Positions 34,964 to 42,926 are shown, counted from the first letter of the stretch. The stretch: 64,000 bases of DNA from Marinobacterium sedimentorum (GCF_024267675.1 NZ_JALDYX010000002.1:248001-312000), one strand, 5' to 3'. Notes: generated from the sequence alone by a model not told the origin. A program made the numbers and translations.

Positions 34964-36388
34964 ATGACGGAGAAAACCACGTCGGTGGCTGACGCTGAGC
35001 TGGAACTGGTGCTGGAGAAATCCCGTGACAACATCATGATCACCGATGGCGACGGTCGTATTCTCAAGGCCGGCAGCAAGTGCGCCGTCATTTATGGGCG
35101 CGAAATCGAGCAGATGCTCGGGGGTTCAATCTACGACCTGGAACGCGAGGGTGTACTCAAGCCGTCGGTTTCGGCGCAGGTGCTCAAAAGTCACCGGGCG
35201 GTGCAGCTGATGCAGACGACGGAAACCGGCCGCACCGTGATGGCGGAGGGTTTTCCGCTGTTTGATGCAAAGGGGGCGCTGTATCGCGTCATCAGTTTTT
35301 CCCAGGACCTCACCGATCTGCAGCTGCTACAGCAGGAGTACGAGCTGTTGCAGCAAAAGCTGCAGCAGCGCAGCCTTGCCCACGATGCCGAGGTCATACA
35401 GGCGCAGGAGCTGACGTTTAAAAGCGCGCAGCTCAAGGAACTGTACGCCCTGCTGCAACGGGTGGCGCCCTCGGATGCAAATCTGCTGATGCTGGGGGAA
35501 TCCGGTGTCGGCAAGACGGCCTTTGCTCAGCTGGCGCATCACCTGAGTCCGCGCAGGGACGGGCCTTTTATCGAGGTTAACTGCAGCGCCATCCCGGAAA
35601 ATCTGTTCGAGTCGGAAATGTTTGGCTATGCACCGGGCTCCTTTACCGGTGCGTCGCGACAGGGCAAACCCGGGCTGATTGAACAGGCGCACCAGGGCAC
35701 CCTGTTTCTTGATGAAGTTGGCGATCTGCCATTGTCCATGCAGGTCAAGTTGCTCAAGGTGCTGCAGGATGGCAAGGTTACGCGCATTGGCAGTACTGAG
35801 CCCAGGGTGCTGGATTTCCGTCTGATCAGCGCCACCAACAAGCCCTTGCAACAACAGGTGGAGGCGGGGCATTTTCGGCTGGATCTGTACTACCGGCTTA
35901 ATGTGGTGCCGGTCACCATTGCGCCGCTGCGCGATCGGCCGGAGGATATTCCGTTGCTGCTGGAGCGGGTACTCGAACGCCTCAACGCCCGCTACCAGCA
36001 GCACAAGGTACTGGACAGCCGCGCCCGGCATCAGCTGATTCACTACGCCTGGCCCGGCAATGTGCGCGAACTCGAGAATGTGCTGGAGCGCTCTTATGTC
36101 GCCAGCCCAGGCACTGTGATTCACTATGACGAACCCGACCCTGTGCTCCGCGCCGGCGGCACCGCTCCCGCGCCTTCGTTGACGTCCGCGCAGCCCGCAT
36201 CAGACTTGGACTCCGGGAGCGGTTTCAGCTCATTGCCAGAAGCGCTGGACGCATTTGAAAGGCAGCTGCTGCAGCAGGCACTTAAGCGCTGCAACACCAC
36301 TTATGAGCTGGCCGATTACCTGGGGATCAGCCAGCCGACGGTGTTCCGACGGCTGCGCAAGCATGGCTTGCAGGTGAGCAAAGGCTAG
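34964..36388 (+). CDS. PAS-domain sigma-54-dependent activator
   Basis: About 474 residues from ATG 34964 (CGGAGGG upstream). Order: PAS sensor (about 15-125; SRDNIMITDGDGRILKAGS), a glutamine/leucine-rich coiled linker (about 125-155), AAA+ domain with Walker A LGESGVGKT, sigma-54 contact loop GSFTGA and Walker B TLFLDEVGDLP, then a Fis-type helix-turn-helix (TYELADYLGISQPTVFRRLRKHGL). The contact loop reads GSFTGA instead of the usual GAFTGA. There is no receiver domain, so it probably senses a small ligand through PAS, as RocR-type regulators of arginine and proline catabolism do. Divergent from the gbuA operon and its sigma-54 promoter. Confidence 0.9.
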   Translation: MTEKTTSVADAELELVLEKSRDNIMITDGDGRILKAGSKCAVIYGREIEQMLGGSIYDLEREGVLKPSVSAQVLKSHRAVQLMQTTETGRTVMAEGFPLFDAKGALYRVISFSQDLTDLQLLQQEYELLQQKLQQRSLAHDAEVIQAQELTFKSAQLKELYALLQRVAPSDANLLMLGESGVGKTAFAQLAHHLSPRRDGPFIEVNCSAIPENLFESEMFGYAPGSFTGASRQGKPGLIEQAHQGTLFLDEVGDLPLSMQVKLLKVLQDGKVTRIGSTEPRVLDFRLISATNKPLQQQVEAGHFRLDLYYRLNVVPVTIAPLRDRPEDIPLLLERVLERLNARYQQHKVLDSRARHQLIHYAWPGNVRELENVLERSYVASPGTVIHYDEPDPVLRAGGTAPAPSLTSAQPASDLDSGSGFSSLPEALDAFERQLLQQALKRCNTTYELADYLGISQPTVFRRLRKHGLQVSKG

Positions 36389-36392
36389 CGTA

Positions 36393-36412
36393 GGCACGGC
36401 ACGGCACGGCAC
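36393..36412 (+). repeat. Tandem GGCAC repeat
   Basis: Four consecutive copies of the pentamer GGCAC (or CACGG) just after the activator stop codon, in the gap before the LysR gene. Likely a slippage-prone microrepeat; no function recognised. Confidence 0.7.
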
Positions 36413-36544
36413 GGGTTCAAGGGGCGCACCTCTGTAGTTAGTATATTCATTACAAATGGTGGTGCCGGAGGCATTTGATTTGTTAATGTTGGTGCCTGGG
36501 TTAAAGCGTGCGCCCAGGCTGACAAAACGGCGTGAGGATATTGC

Positions 36545-37429
36545 TTGAAAAATCTGCCTATGGATTTGCTGCGCACCTTCGTCACCATCAATGACCTGGG
36601 CGGTTTTACCCAGGCGGGGGAGGTGCTCGGGCGCTCGCAGCCGGCGGTCAGCCTGCAGGTCAAGCGGCTCGAGGAACTGCTGGCGGTGCAGCTGTTCAAT
36701 CGTCACCAGGGGCTGCGTCTGACCGAAGAGGGGCAGATGCTCTACGGCTATGCCCGCAAGATACTGGATCTTAACGATACCGCCGTGTCGCAGCTGATGA
36801 CCCCGGCGGTGAGCGGCTCGGTGCGTCTGGGGATCCCGAATGATTTCGAAGTGTCTTTCCTGCCCATGATGCTGTCCAAGTTCTCCCGCGCCTATCCCAA
36901 TGTGATGCTGGATGTCAGCAGTGACCTGAGCCTGAATCTGCGGCGGGATTACCTGCGTGGCGCCTACGACATGGTGATGAGCATGGATGAGCACCCCTCG
37001 TCCGAGATTCTGCCGGGGGATGCCATTGTCGAGCCGCTGACCTGGGTCAGTGGTCCTGGGTTTCAGCTTGACCCGGCGGAGCCTGTTCCCCTGGTGCTCT
37101 ATCCCAAGGGCTGCGTCTATCGCCACCATATTACCGAGGCGCTGAACAGGGCCGGGATTGCCTGGCGCGTTCTGTACTGTACCTCGAGCCTGCTGGGGAT
37201 ACAGTCGGCCATTGAGGCCGGGCTTGGCATCAGTGCCCTGGCCAGTAACACTGTGCCGGGTATGTTGCGGGCCGACAGGGTGCTCGGGCACCTGCCGTCC
37301 CTGGGAGATGTGACCATCGGTTTCAATTACGAGGTGGCGAGCCTGTCGGCGGCCAGCGCCCGCCTGCTGGAATATCTGCGCGACGGGCTGCAGCAGAGTC
37401 AGCTGTATCATCCGCCACACCGGGTCTGA
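36545..37429 (+). CDS. LysR-family transcriptional regulator
   Basis: 294 residues if the TTG at 36545 is used; TGAGGAT stands 8 bases before it. The ATG at 36560 (MDLLRTFV) fits the usual family N-terminus but has no ribosome binding site. The winged helix-turn-helix reads GGFTQAGEVLGRSQPAVSLQVKRLEELL; the rest is the effector-binding fold. Same orientation as the PAS/sigma-54 activator, convergent with the GcvR-like gene. It lies between the guanidinobutyrate operon and the symporter/creatinase genes; P. aeruginosa gbuA is also LysR-controlled, so regulation of guanidino genes is plausible but unproven. Confidence 0.85.
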   Translation: MKNLPMDLLRTFVTINDLGGFTQAGEVLGRSQPAVSLQVKRLEELLAVQLFNRHQGLRLTEEGQMLYGYARKILDLNDTAVSQLMTPAVSGSVRLGIPNDFEVSFLPMMLSKFSRAYPNVMLDVSSDLSLNLRRDYLRGAYDMVMSMDEHPSSEILPGDAIVEPLTWVSGPGFQLDPAEPVPLVLYPKGCVYRHHITEALNRAGIAWRVLYCTSSLLGIQSAIEAGLGISALASNTVPGMLRADRVLGHLPSLGDVTIGFNYEVASLSAASARLLEYLRDGLQQSQLYHPPHRV

Positions 37430-37438
37430 CAGTTGCCA

Positions 37439-37966
37439 TCAGGCAGGGTGAAGGTCTTCGGTGTTGAGATCAAACTCAAGCCCGCGGGCCAGACGATTCA
37501 GGGCAGAGGTCAGGCGCACCGGCGACAGCTTGCGGGTGAGTCTGGCGTGGATGCGGGCATGAAAGCCCTGTTCGCCCAGCAGGGGCGCGCCAACGAAATG
37601 CTGGTTGTACTGCTCAATCCTTGCACCGTGGCTTTCCAGAATCTGGCGGATGTCGTGATCCAGCCCAAGCCGAAAGCTGCCCCGCACTGCCAGTGACAAC
37701 TGCTGGCCGCCGAACGGCGCATTCTCCAGGGTCTGGCGGCTGACGATATGCAGTCCCTGGGCGCTGAAGCTTTCCAGCCGTTGCCAGGCCCAGTCGGCAT
37801 AGCTCTCTGGCAGCTGCAACTTCATCAGGCCGCTGATCCGGCCGTCCATTACCGCCAGCTGGCGGTCCAGTAACAGGCCTTCACTCAGGGCAATGGTTTC
37901 ACTGAACTGCTGCAGCAGATCGGGGCAGTCAGGGCCTGCCAGGGTAATCAGCCAGGTGGTATTCAT
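37439..37966 (-). CDS. ACT-domain protein related to glycine cleavage repressor GcvR
   Basis: 175 residues. The start (TTWLITLAGPDCPDLLQQFSETIALSEGLLLDRQLAVMDGRISGLMKLQLP) is the first ACT-like domain, and the C-terminal half repeats the pattern with weaker similarity, as in GcvR. GcvR proteins modulate glycine cleavage genes through protein contacts, not by DNA binding. The neighbouring symporter and creatinase produce sarcosine, a glycine precursor, so a link to glycine metabolism fits. Convergent with the LysR gene (9 bases apart). Confidence 0.72.
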   Translation of the reverse strand: MNTTWLITLAGPDCPDLLQQFSETIALSEGLLLDRQLAVMDGRISGLMKLQLPESYADWAWQRLESFSAQGLHIVSRQTLENAPFGGQQLSLAVRGSFRLGLDHDIRQILESHGARIEQYNQHFVGAPLLGEQGFHARIHARLTRKLSPVRLTSALNRLARGLEFDLNTEDLHPA

Positions 37967-38004
37967 GGGTGCGCTTTTCCATATTTCTTGGTTGTGAAAA
38001 TCGG

Positions 38005-38035
38005 CCGGGGCCCGTCTCTTTCGAGCGGGCCCCGG
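38005..38035 (-). terminator. GC-rich hairpin after the sodium:solute symporter gene
   Basis: CCGGGGCCCG pairs with CGGGCCCCGG around an 11-base loop. On the minus strand it follows the symporter stop codon by about 30 bases and is followed by GATTTTC, a weak T-tract. Confidence 0.6.
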
Positions 38036-38064
38036 GGTCTCAGGTGGTTGAGTCAGTCGGTATT

Positions 38065-39573
38065 TCAGCCATGGCTCGCCTGGTTTCGGGGTTGCCCCTG
38101 AAGTTGTTGCTGCGAGAGCCCCGCTGACTGCGTTCTGGGTGATAGCGCGAAGGTCATCTGGCTTACCGCAACGTACATGAAGCTCGATACCGCGCAGCCG
38201 ATCAGCGGCCCTTCAACCCAGCCCAGATCCGTAAACAGCAGACAGCCGCCGCTGGTGATGAGCCCCGAGAACATGGCCGCCAGTGCACCGTAGCTGTTCC
38301 CACGCCAGATGGACGAGATAAATACCGGTCCTATCAGTACTGCCAGCAGGGTGCCGGTGCCCAGAATACCGAGCCACGACAACATGAATGGCGGCGCGAA
38401 CAGCATCATGACCAGGCCTGTGATGCCCAGCAGTGCCACGGCGCTGCGGTTGATCCACAGGACTCTTTCGTTGGAGGCGCCGCTGTTGGGAAAGAGCGCC
38501 AGGCGCAGATCGTGGGAGGCCGCCGATGAGATGGTGTGCAGCAGTGAGTTGGCGGTGGATTTCATCGCAAACAGGATAAAGAGCGTGATGATGCCGCCCA
38601 GTATCGGGTGCAGGTAGTGGCTCAGGTAGTAGGGCATGGCCTGATCGGCCTGGGCCAGTTCCGGATGCTTGGCGCGCACATAGAGACCGACGATCGGCAC
38701 CAGGCTCAGCAGGCAGCCCAGTGGGGCAACCCAGATGGCCACCTGATGGAACTTGACGCCGGGCTTGAGCGCGAGAAAGCGCACCGCCATATAGGGCAGT
38801 ACCGCGGTGAACAGGAATGCATAGGGCAGTACCAGGAAGACGGAGCTCTTGTTCTCGCCGTAGGGCTGGGCGCTGCTGGGGTTAAGCAGGCCTGGATCAA
38901 TGGCATCCAGGCGCGCGACCAGCTCGGACGGACTCAGGTCGGTAAACATCTGCACCATCATGACAACGGCGCCCAGGGCCATGCCGCAGACCATCAGGGT
39001 GTCGGTCCAGGCCACGGCGGCGAGTCCGCCGAGCATGGTGTAGAGAATAATGACGCCGATCATCATGGTTGCGCTGCTGCCAAGATCGATGCCAAGCCAG
39101 GAGGCCCCCAGCAGGCCAACGGCCTTGATCTGGCTGGTGAGAAAGACCAGCAGCAGGACGATGGAGATCAGTGCCGCCACGCCCTGAACGAGGCGGGACA
39201 AAGGCCCGCTGCCGTGCAGCTGTGCAATGTATTGCGGGATGGTGCAGCTGCCGAGGCTGTCGGCCTGTTTGCGCAGAAAACTGGCAAAATACAGCACGGC
39301 GATCACCATGGCCGGTGCGAAAAAGAAGTTGCCGAGGATTTCGATGGCGCCAAACTCGAATGCAACGCCCGGTGAGCCCATAAAGCCCCAGCCACTAAAG
39401 CCGGTGGCAACGATGGTGCCGGCGCCAACGAAGGGCCCCAGGGAACGGCCTGCGACCAGAAATCCGGCTGCATCGTCTGATTTTACCGTACGGCTGGAGG
39501 CATAGCCTATATAGATCAGAATCGCGAAGGAGCCCAGTAGCAGGCCCCAGTTAAGCCAGTCATAAGTGTCCAT
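38065..39573 (-). CDS. Sodium:solute symporter (SSS family)
   Basis: 502 residues with about 13 hydrophobic helices. The N-terminal core GRSLGPFVGAGTIVATGFSGWGFMGSPGVAFEFG (near 43-76) is the broken first helix of the SSS family; AMKSTANSLLHTISSAASHDL (near 330) is the conserved sodium-site helix 8 segment. Substrates of the family range from proline and pantothenate to creatine-like compounds. It lies 16 bases downstream of a 40-residue membrane protein gene and downstream of creatinase on the same strand, so creatine or a related guanidino compound is the favoured substrate. That is inference from context. Confidence 0.88.
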   Translation of the reverse strand: MDTYDWLNWGLLLGSFAILIYIGYASSRTVKSDDAAGFLVAGRSLGPFVGAGTIVATGFSGWGFMGSPGVAFEFGAIEILGNFFFAPAMVIAVLYFASFLRKQADSLGSCTIPQYIAQLHGSGPLSRLVQGVAALISIVLLLVFLTSQIKAVGLLGASWLGIDLGSSATMMIGVIILYTMLGGLAAVAWTDTLMVCGMALGAVVMMVQMFTDLSPSELVARLDAIDPGLLNPSSAQPYGENKSSVFLVLPYAFLFTAVLPYMAVRFLALKPGVKFHQVAIWVAPLGCLLSLVPIVGLYVRAKHPELAQADQAMPYYLSHYLHPILGGIITLFILFAMKSTANSLLHTISSAASHDLRLALFPNSGASNERVLWINRSAVALLGITGLVMMLFAPPFMLSWLGILGTGTLLAVLIGPVFISSIWRGNSYGALAAMFSGLITSGGCLLFTDLGWVEGPLIGCAVSSFMYVAVSQMTFALSPRTQSAGLSQQQLQGQPRNQASHG

Positions 39574-39589
39574 ATCGGTCTCCCTGTTA

Positions 39590-39712
39590 TCAGTTTACCG
39601 AGGCGGATGAATTGGCCCGAAGTTCGCGCCAGCCATAGGACGCCGCGGTCAGCGTCAGCAGTACGGCATTGAGGATAAGGAACCAGTCCAGGGTCCAGGC
39701 GTTGATGAGCAT
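39590..39712 (-). CDS. 40-residue single-helix membrane protein preceding the symporter
   Basis: ATG at 39712 (minus strand), stop at 39590. The product begins MLINAWTLDWFLILNAVLLT and continues with a short hydrophobic end and a polar tail (YGWRELRANSSASVN). One transmembrane helix spans residues ~9-26. AAAGGT stands 9 bases before the ATG, an excellent ribosome binding site, and the symporter gene follows after 16 bases with its own GGGAG. Some SSS transporters have small accessory membrane subunits, so this is a candidate partner. I do not recognise the family. Confidence 0.68.
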   Translation of the reverse strand: MLINAWTLDWFLILNAVLLTLTAASYGWRELRANSSASVN

Positions 39713-40000
39713 GATGAGTTACCTTTGCTTGCGGGAGCGGTGCTCGCCGCGGATTATTTTTATAGTCGAGCTGTTGCTGTAGGCACTGTATTGGCGATTT
39801 TTCGGCTCTGTATCGGTGCTCTTGTTGAGCTGCGCTTGTTTAAGTGCTGGATGCTGTGGTGAAGATTCGGGCGCTTGGCCTGGGAGACACAGAGTGCTCG
39901 CAGGCCAAGGTCCGAAAGTGCACCGGGGCTGGAGGGCCCCGGCGAGAGCACCCCGTGGGGTAGAGCGCTCCCGTTGCGCAGGTGGCCTGTAAAAGGCCTG
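39713..40000 (-). other. Structured spacer between creatinase and small-protein/symporter genes
   Basis: About 290 bases on the sense side of a minus-strand set. Two stem-loops are clear: CCGGGGC (39923-39929) with GCCCCGG (39936-39942), and CTTGGCCTG (39874-39882) with CAGGCCAAG (39901-39909). A weaker hairpin (AAAGGC at 39992, GCCTTT at 40004) overlaps the creatinase stop. No known riboswitch could be matched. The structures could end creatinase transcription or form a regulated leader. Confidence 0.5.
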
Positions 40001-41215
40001 TTAGCCTTTAATGATGTTGTATTCGGGGCCGAACGGGAAACGGGTGATGTTTTCGGCGCTGGTGTCGCCCACCACCAGGATATCGTGCTCGCGGTAGCCA
40101 CCGGCACCGGCGCGCCCTTCGGGGATCATCAGCATCGGCTCCATGGATACCACCATGCCAGGCTCCAGAACGGTATGGACATCTTCGCGCAACTCCAGAC
40201 CCGCTTCACGGCCGTAGTAGTGGCTCAGGGTGCCGAAGGAGTGGCCGTAGCCGAAGGTGCGGTACTGCAGTACATCGTGCTGGGCGAAGATCTCGTTCAG
40301 CTCGGCGGCGATATCGCTGCAGCGTGCGCCCGGCTTGATCAGCTCCAGGCCGCGACGGTGCACCTTGCAGTTGATTTCCCAGAGTTCCAGATGACGATCG
40401 GAAGCATGTTCCGCGAACAGGGTGCGCTCCAGGGCGGTGTAGTAGCCCGCGATCATCGGGAAGGTGTTGAGGCTCAGAATATCGCCAGCCTCGACCTTGC
40501 GGGTGGTGACAGGGTTATGGGCGCCATCGGTATTGATGCCCGACTGGAACCAGACCCAGGTGTCCATCAGTTCGCCGTGGGGGAAGGTGCCGGCGATTTC
40601 GCGCACCATGGCCTGGGTGCCGGCCAGGGCGATTTCGAACTCGGGCACGCCCACGGCGATGGCATCGCGGATGGCCGCGCCACCAACGTCTGCCACGCGG
40701 GCACCCTGCTTGATCAGCGCGATTTCCTCGGCGGACTTGATCATGCGCATTTTCATGGTCGGCACGCCTATATCCACAAAGGTCGCTTCTGGCAGGGCGG
40801 CCTGCATCTTGTGCAGGTTCTGCAGCGGCATGTGATCGTGTTCGACACCGATTTTGCCACCGTCTTTTATCAGCTGTTTTACGGCGTAGAAGAAGTTGTC
40901 CTTCTGCCAGTCGGTGTAGATGACGTTGTCGCCCAGCTGGTTGCGGCGATACGGCTGGCCGCCGTCGATATTGGCGCTGATGCTGGTGTAGCTGTCCTGG
41001 GTGACAACCAGGCCGTAGTCACGGCCAAAGCGGCAATAGACGAAATCGCTGTAGTAGTTGATGTTGTGGTAGGAGGTAAAGAGCACGGCCTGGACATCAT
41101 TTTCTGCCATGTAGCGGCGCAGCTTGTCGAGGCGGGACTGCAGTTCTGCCTTGCTGAAGGTCGGGCGTACTTTTTCGCCGTTGGGCAGCTGCAGGGTCTG
41201 AGGCATGCTTAGCAT
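40001..41215 (-). CDS. Creatinase (creatine amidinohydrolase)
   Basis: 404 residues, nearly the 403 of Pseudomonas putida creatinase, and very similar along the whole length. Characteristic stretches are FTSYHNINYYSDF (near 46), SANIDGGQPYRRN (near 79), MDTWVWFQSGINTDGAHNP (near 213-231, containing the catalytic His), ALERTLF (near 261, Glu) and VVSMEPM (near 357, Glu). It has the pita-bread M24 peptidase fold but lacks the metal ligands, as true creatinases do. It hydrolyses creatine to sarcosine and urea. Start ATG 41215 is preceded by CAGGAGC. No creatininase or sarcosine oxidase gene is present in the window. Confidence 0.93.
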   Translation of the reverse strand: MLSMPQTLQLPNGEKVRPTFSKAELQSRLDKLRRYMAENDVQAVLFTSYHNINYYSDFVYCRFGRDYGLVVTQDSYTSISANIDGGQPYRRNQLGDNVIYTDWQKDNFFYAVKQLIKDGGKIGVEHDHMPLQNLHKMQAALPEATFVDIGVPTMKMRMIKSAEEIALIKQGARVADVGGAAIRDAIAVGVPEFEIALAGTQAMVREIAGTFPHGELMDTWVWFQSGINTDGAHNPVTTRKVEAGDILSLNTFPMIAGYYTALERTLFAEHASDRHLELWEINCKVHRRGLELIKPGARCSDIAAELNEIFAQHDVLQYRTFGYGHSFGTLSHYYGREAGLELREDVHTVLEPGMVVSMEPMLMIPEGRAGAGGYREHDILVVGDTSAENITRFPFGPEYNIIKG

Positions 41216-41649
41216 TGTGTTTGCTCCTGGTTATTCTTGTCGAAACAGTGGGGCCAGACGATATCCACTTCGGCTGAACGGGCGCAGTGCCCGGGCGTTT
41301 CGTTGGCTTGAACTGATCCTATCCCTGCTGCTGCCATATTAAAAATCAATAGTTAAAATGTAAGTATTTACAATATAAATGACAGGTTGCGAGGTGATGG
41401 CGGCGCATCTGTCGGTGGGGTTCGATCCGCATGGATTGATAGCTGTGGCTCGATAGCTGTGACGCCACAGCCTTGAAGTGGCCTGAGTGAACTCTAGGGA
41501 ATGGAAGGCAGGGAATGCGGGGGATCAGTCGTTGGTGACTGCGACGCTGAAGGCCAGAATTGATTGCGCACAGCTACAGGACCTTGATGTCTTGCATGCA
41601 ACTGAAGCTGCGGCCACCCGTGACAAGGGGGTGTCTACGGAAGTGGAGC
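41216..41649. other. Upstream region of creatinase; no gene seen
   Basis: About 430 bases between the creatinase start and the MarR stop. The AT-rich segment 41335-41385 probably contains the creatinase promoter and includes the palindrome TGTAAGTATTTACA (41359-41372). The remaining sequence shows no coherent reading frame. Confidence 0.5.
41359..41372. promoter_or_regulatory. Palindrome in the creatinase promoter region
   Basis: TGTAA-GTAT-TTACA, a perfect 5-bp inverted repeat in an AT-rich stretch about 145 bases before the creatinase start codon. A possible operator, perhaps for the LysR protein at 36545; binding partner unknown. Confidence 0.45.
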
Positions 41650-42111
41650 TCACCCCTGCATGGCGTCAATCTGGCGGTCGAGTTTTTCGAGGATGCGCAT
41701 CAGGTCGCGGTATTCGCTGGTATCCAGCGCGCTGATCAGACGACTTTCCCATTTCAGAGCCTGGGGCGCGAGTTCGTGGTAGAGCGCAAGCCCGGAGGAT
41801 GAGAGTGATAAATAGGTGACGCGATTGTCCTGGGCGTCTTTCTCCTTGATCAGATATCCCTTGTCATCGAGCTGCTTTACGCCCCGCGAAACCTTGGACT
41901 TGTCCATCTGGGTGATGCGGCCGATATCTCGGGCATTGAGACGCTGATCCTCGGCGAGGCGGGCGAGAATGCGCCACTCAGGTATGGTGACGCCAAATTC
42001 GTCGCTGTTGTAGATCTGGGACAGGTTGTCGCTGATCCGCTTGGACAGGTTGACCATCCGGTAGGGGATGAACTGTTGCAGGATCAGGGATTTGTTGGAC
42101 TGTTCGGGCAT
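41650..42111 (-). CDS. MarR-family regulator of the homogentisate genes (proposed)
   Basis: 153 residues from ATG 42111 (MPEQSNKSL), with GGAG 8 bases upstream; a GTG at 42120 falls too close to that box. The MarR winged helix fold is visible: PEWRILARLAEDQRLNARDIGRITQMDKSKVSRGVKQLDDKGYL, followed by the wing DAQDNRVTYLSLSSSG. A palindrome TCTCATCTGAGA lies 37 bases before its start, and four relatives of this site stand before the VOC gene and before hmgA. It therefore probably controls itself, the VOC gene and the hmgA-fahA-maiA operon. Pseudomonas uses an IclR protein (HmgR) for this job. Confidence 0.9.
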   Translation of the reverse strand: MPEQSNKSLILQQFIPYRMVNLSKRISDNLSQIYNSDEFGVTIPEWRILARLAEDQRLNARDIGRITQMDKSKVSRGVKQLDDKGYLIKEKDAQDNRVTYLSLSSSGLALYHELAPQALKWESRLISALDTSEYRDLMRILEKLDRQIDAMQG

Positions 42112-42148
42112 CGCTTCCACTCCGGACTCGCACTTGATTGGGGTATTT

Positions 42149-42160
42149 TCTCATCTGAGA
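42149..42160. promoter_or_regulatory. MarR-type operator copy 1 (own gene)
   Basis: TCTCATCTGAGA: half-sites TCTCA and TGAGA with a 2-base centre, between the MarR start and the divergent VOC gene. Confidence 0.72.
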
Positions 42161-42325
42161 TGGTTTTCTGCAATTGAGCGAGGCCGGCGTCCACGCAGGG
42201 GTTGTGCAGCGCTGTTCACCGGCCAATCTCCTTCAACCCGCTGCGTTATGGCTACAGCGGCATCGAAACAACAGGAGTTTGTAGATCTGATAAAGGCATG
42301 GGTAAAGCAGGGTCTTTACAGCTAG

Positions 42326-42337
42326 TCTCATATGAGA
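42326..42337. promoter_or_regulatory. MarR-type operator copy 2 (VOC gene)
   Basis: TCTCATATGAGA, a perfect palindrome. With copy 3 it forms a larger inverted repeat (CTAGTCTCAT outward on the left, ATGAGACTAG on the right), 15 of 16 positions matching. Confidence 0.8.
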
Positions 42338-42347
42338 GTATATTTAT

Positions 42348-42359
42348 TCTCAAATGAGA
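42348..42359. promoter_or_regulatory. MarR-type operator copy 3 (VOC gene)
   Basis: TCTCAAATGAGA, exactly 22 bases (two helical turns) after copy 2 and 30 bases before the VOC start codon. Confidence 0.8.
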
Positions 42360-42389
42360 CTAGTTAATCAAGCCGCCGGAGAGACCCGC

Positions 42390-42926
42390 ATGAACATCAA
42401 GCAGATCCATCACGTTGCTTATCGCTGCAGAGATGCCAAGGAAACCGTCGAGTTCTACCAGCACTACCTCAACATGGATTTCATTCTGGCGATCTCCGAA
42501 GACAAGGTGCCCTCGACCAGAGAACCCGATCCCTACATGCACCTGTTCATGGATGCCGGTAACGGTAATATCCTGGCGTTTTTCGAGTTGCCGAATTCAC
42601 CAGAGATGGGTAGCGACCCCAATACCCCGGCCTGGGTGCAGCATATTGCGTTCGAACTCGAGAGCGAAGAGGCGCTGCTGGACGCCAAAGCGGAGCTCGA
42701 GGCCAAGGGACTCGAGGTAGTGGGGCCCACCAATCACGAGATTATCAAGTCGATCTATTTCTTCGATCCCAATGGCCACCGCCTGGAACTGACGGTGCGC
42801 ACTGACAAGCCCGGTCAGATAGATCGGCTGCACGCACTGGCTCCGGAAATGCTTGAAGCCTGGAGCAAGACCAAAAAGGCCGTCGACCATGCCGCCTGGT
42901 TGCATGCCGATGAGTTTGCCGGTTGA
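42390..42926 (+). CDS. VOC-superfamily (glyoxalase/dioxygenase fold) protein
   Basis: 178 residues from ATG 42390 (MNIKQIHHVAYRC, GGAGAG upstream); an ATG at 42354 falls within the operator. Typical VOC elements are IHHVAYRCRDAKETVEFYQHYLNM at the start, a central HIAFELES metal-ligand strand and FDPNGHRLELTV near residue 135. Metal ligands would be the early His, the HIAF His and the Glu of LELTV. The precise reaction is unknown. Shared MarR-type operators with hmgA suggest a role connected with tyrosine/homogentisate breakdown, for example handling a reactive side product. Confidence 0.82.
   Translation: MNIKQIHHVAYRCRDAKETVEFYQHYLNMDFILAISEDKVPSTREPDPYMHLFMDAGNGNILAFFELPNSPEMGSDPNTPAWVQHIAFELESEEALLDAKAELEAKGLEVVGPTNHEIIKSIYFFDPNGHRLELTVRTDKPGQIDRLHALAPEMLEAWSKTKKAVDHAAWLHADEFAG

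Noticed and set aside
39860..39945. Possible glycine or guanidine riboswitch before the symporter
   Set aside because: Stem-loops are present, but the conserved loop sequences of those classes could not be found on either strand.
40001..41215. M24-fold protein as Xaa-Pro aminopeptidase
   Set aside because: Near full-length similarity to creatinase, the catalytic His/Glu pattern and absence of the metal-ligand set argue against a peptidase.
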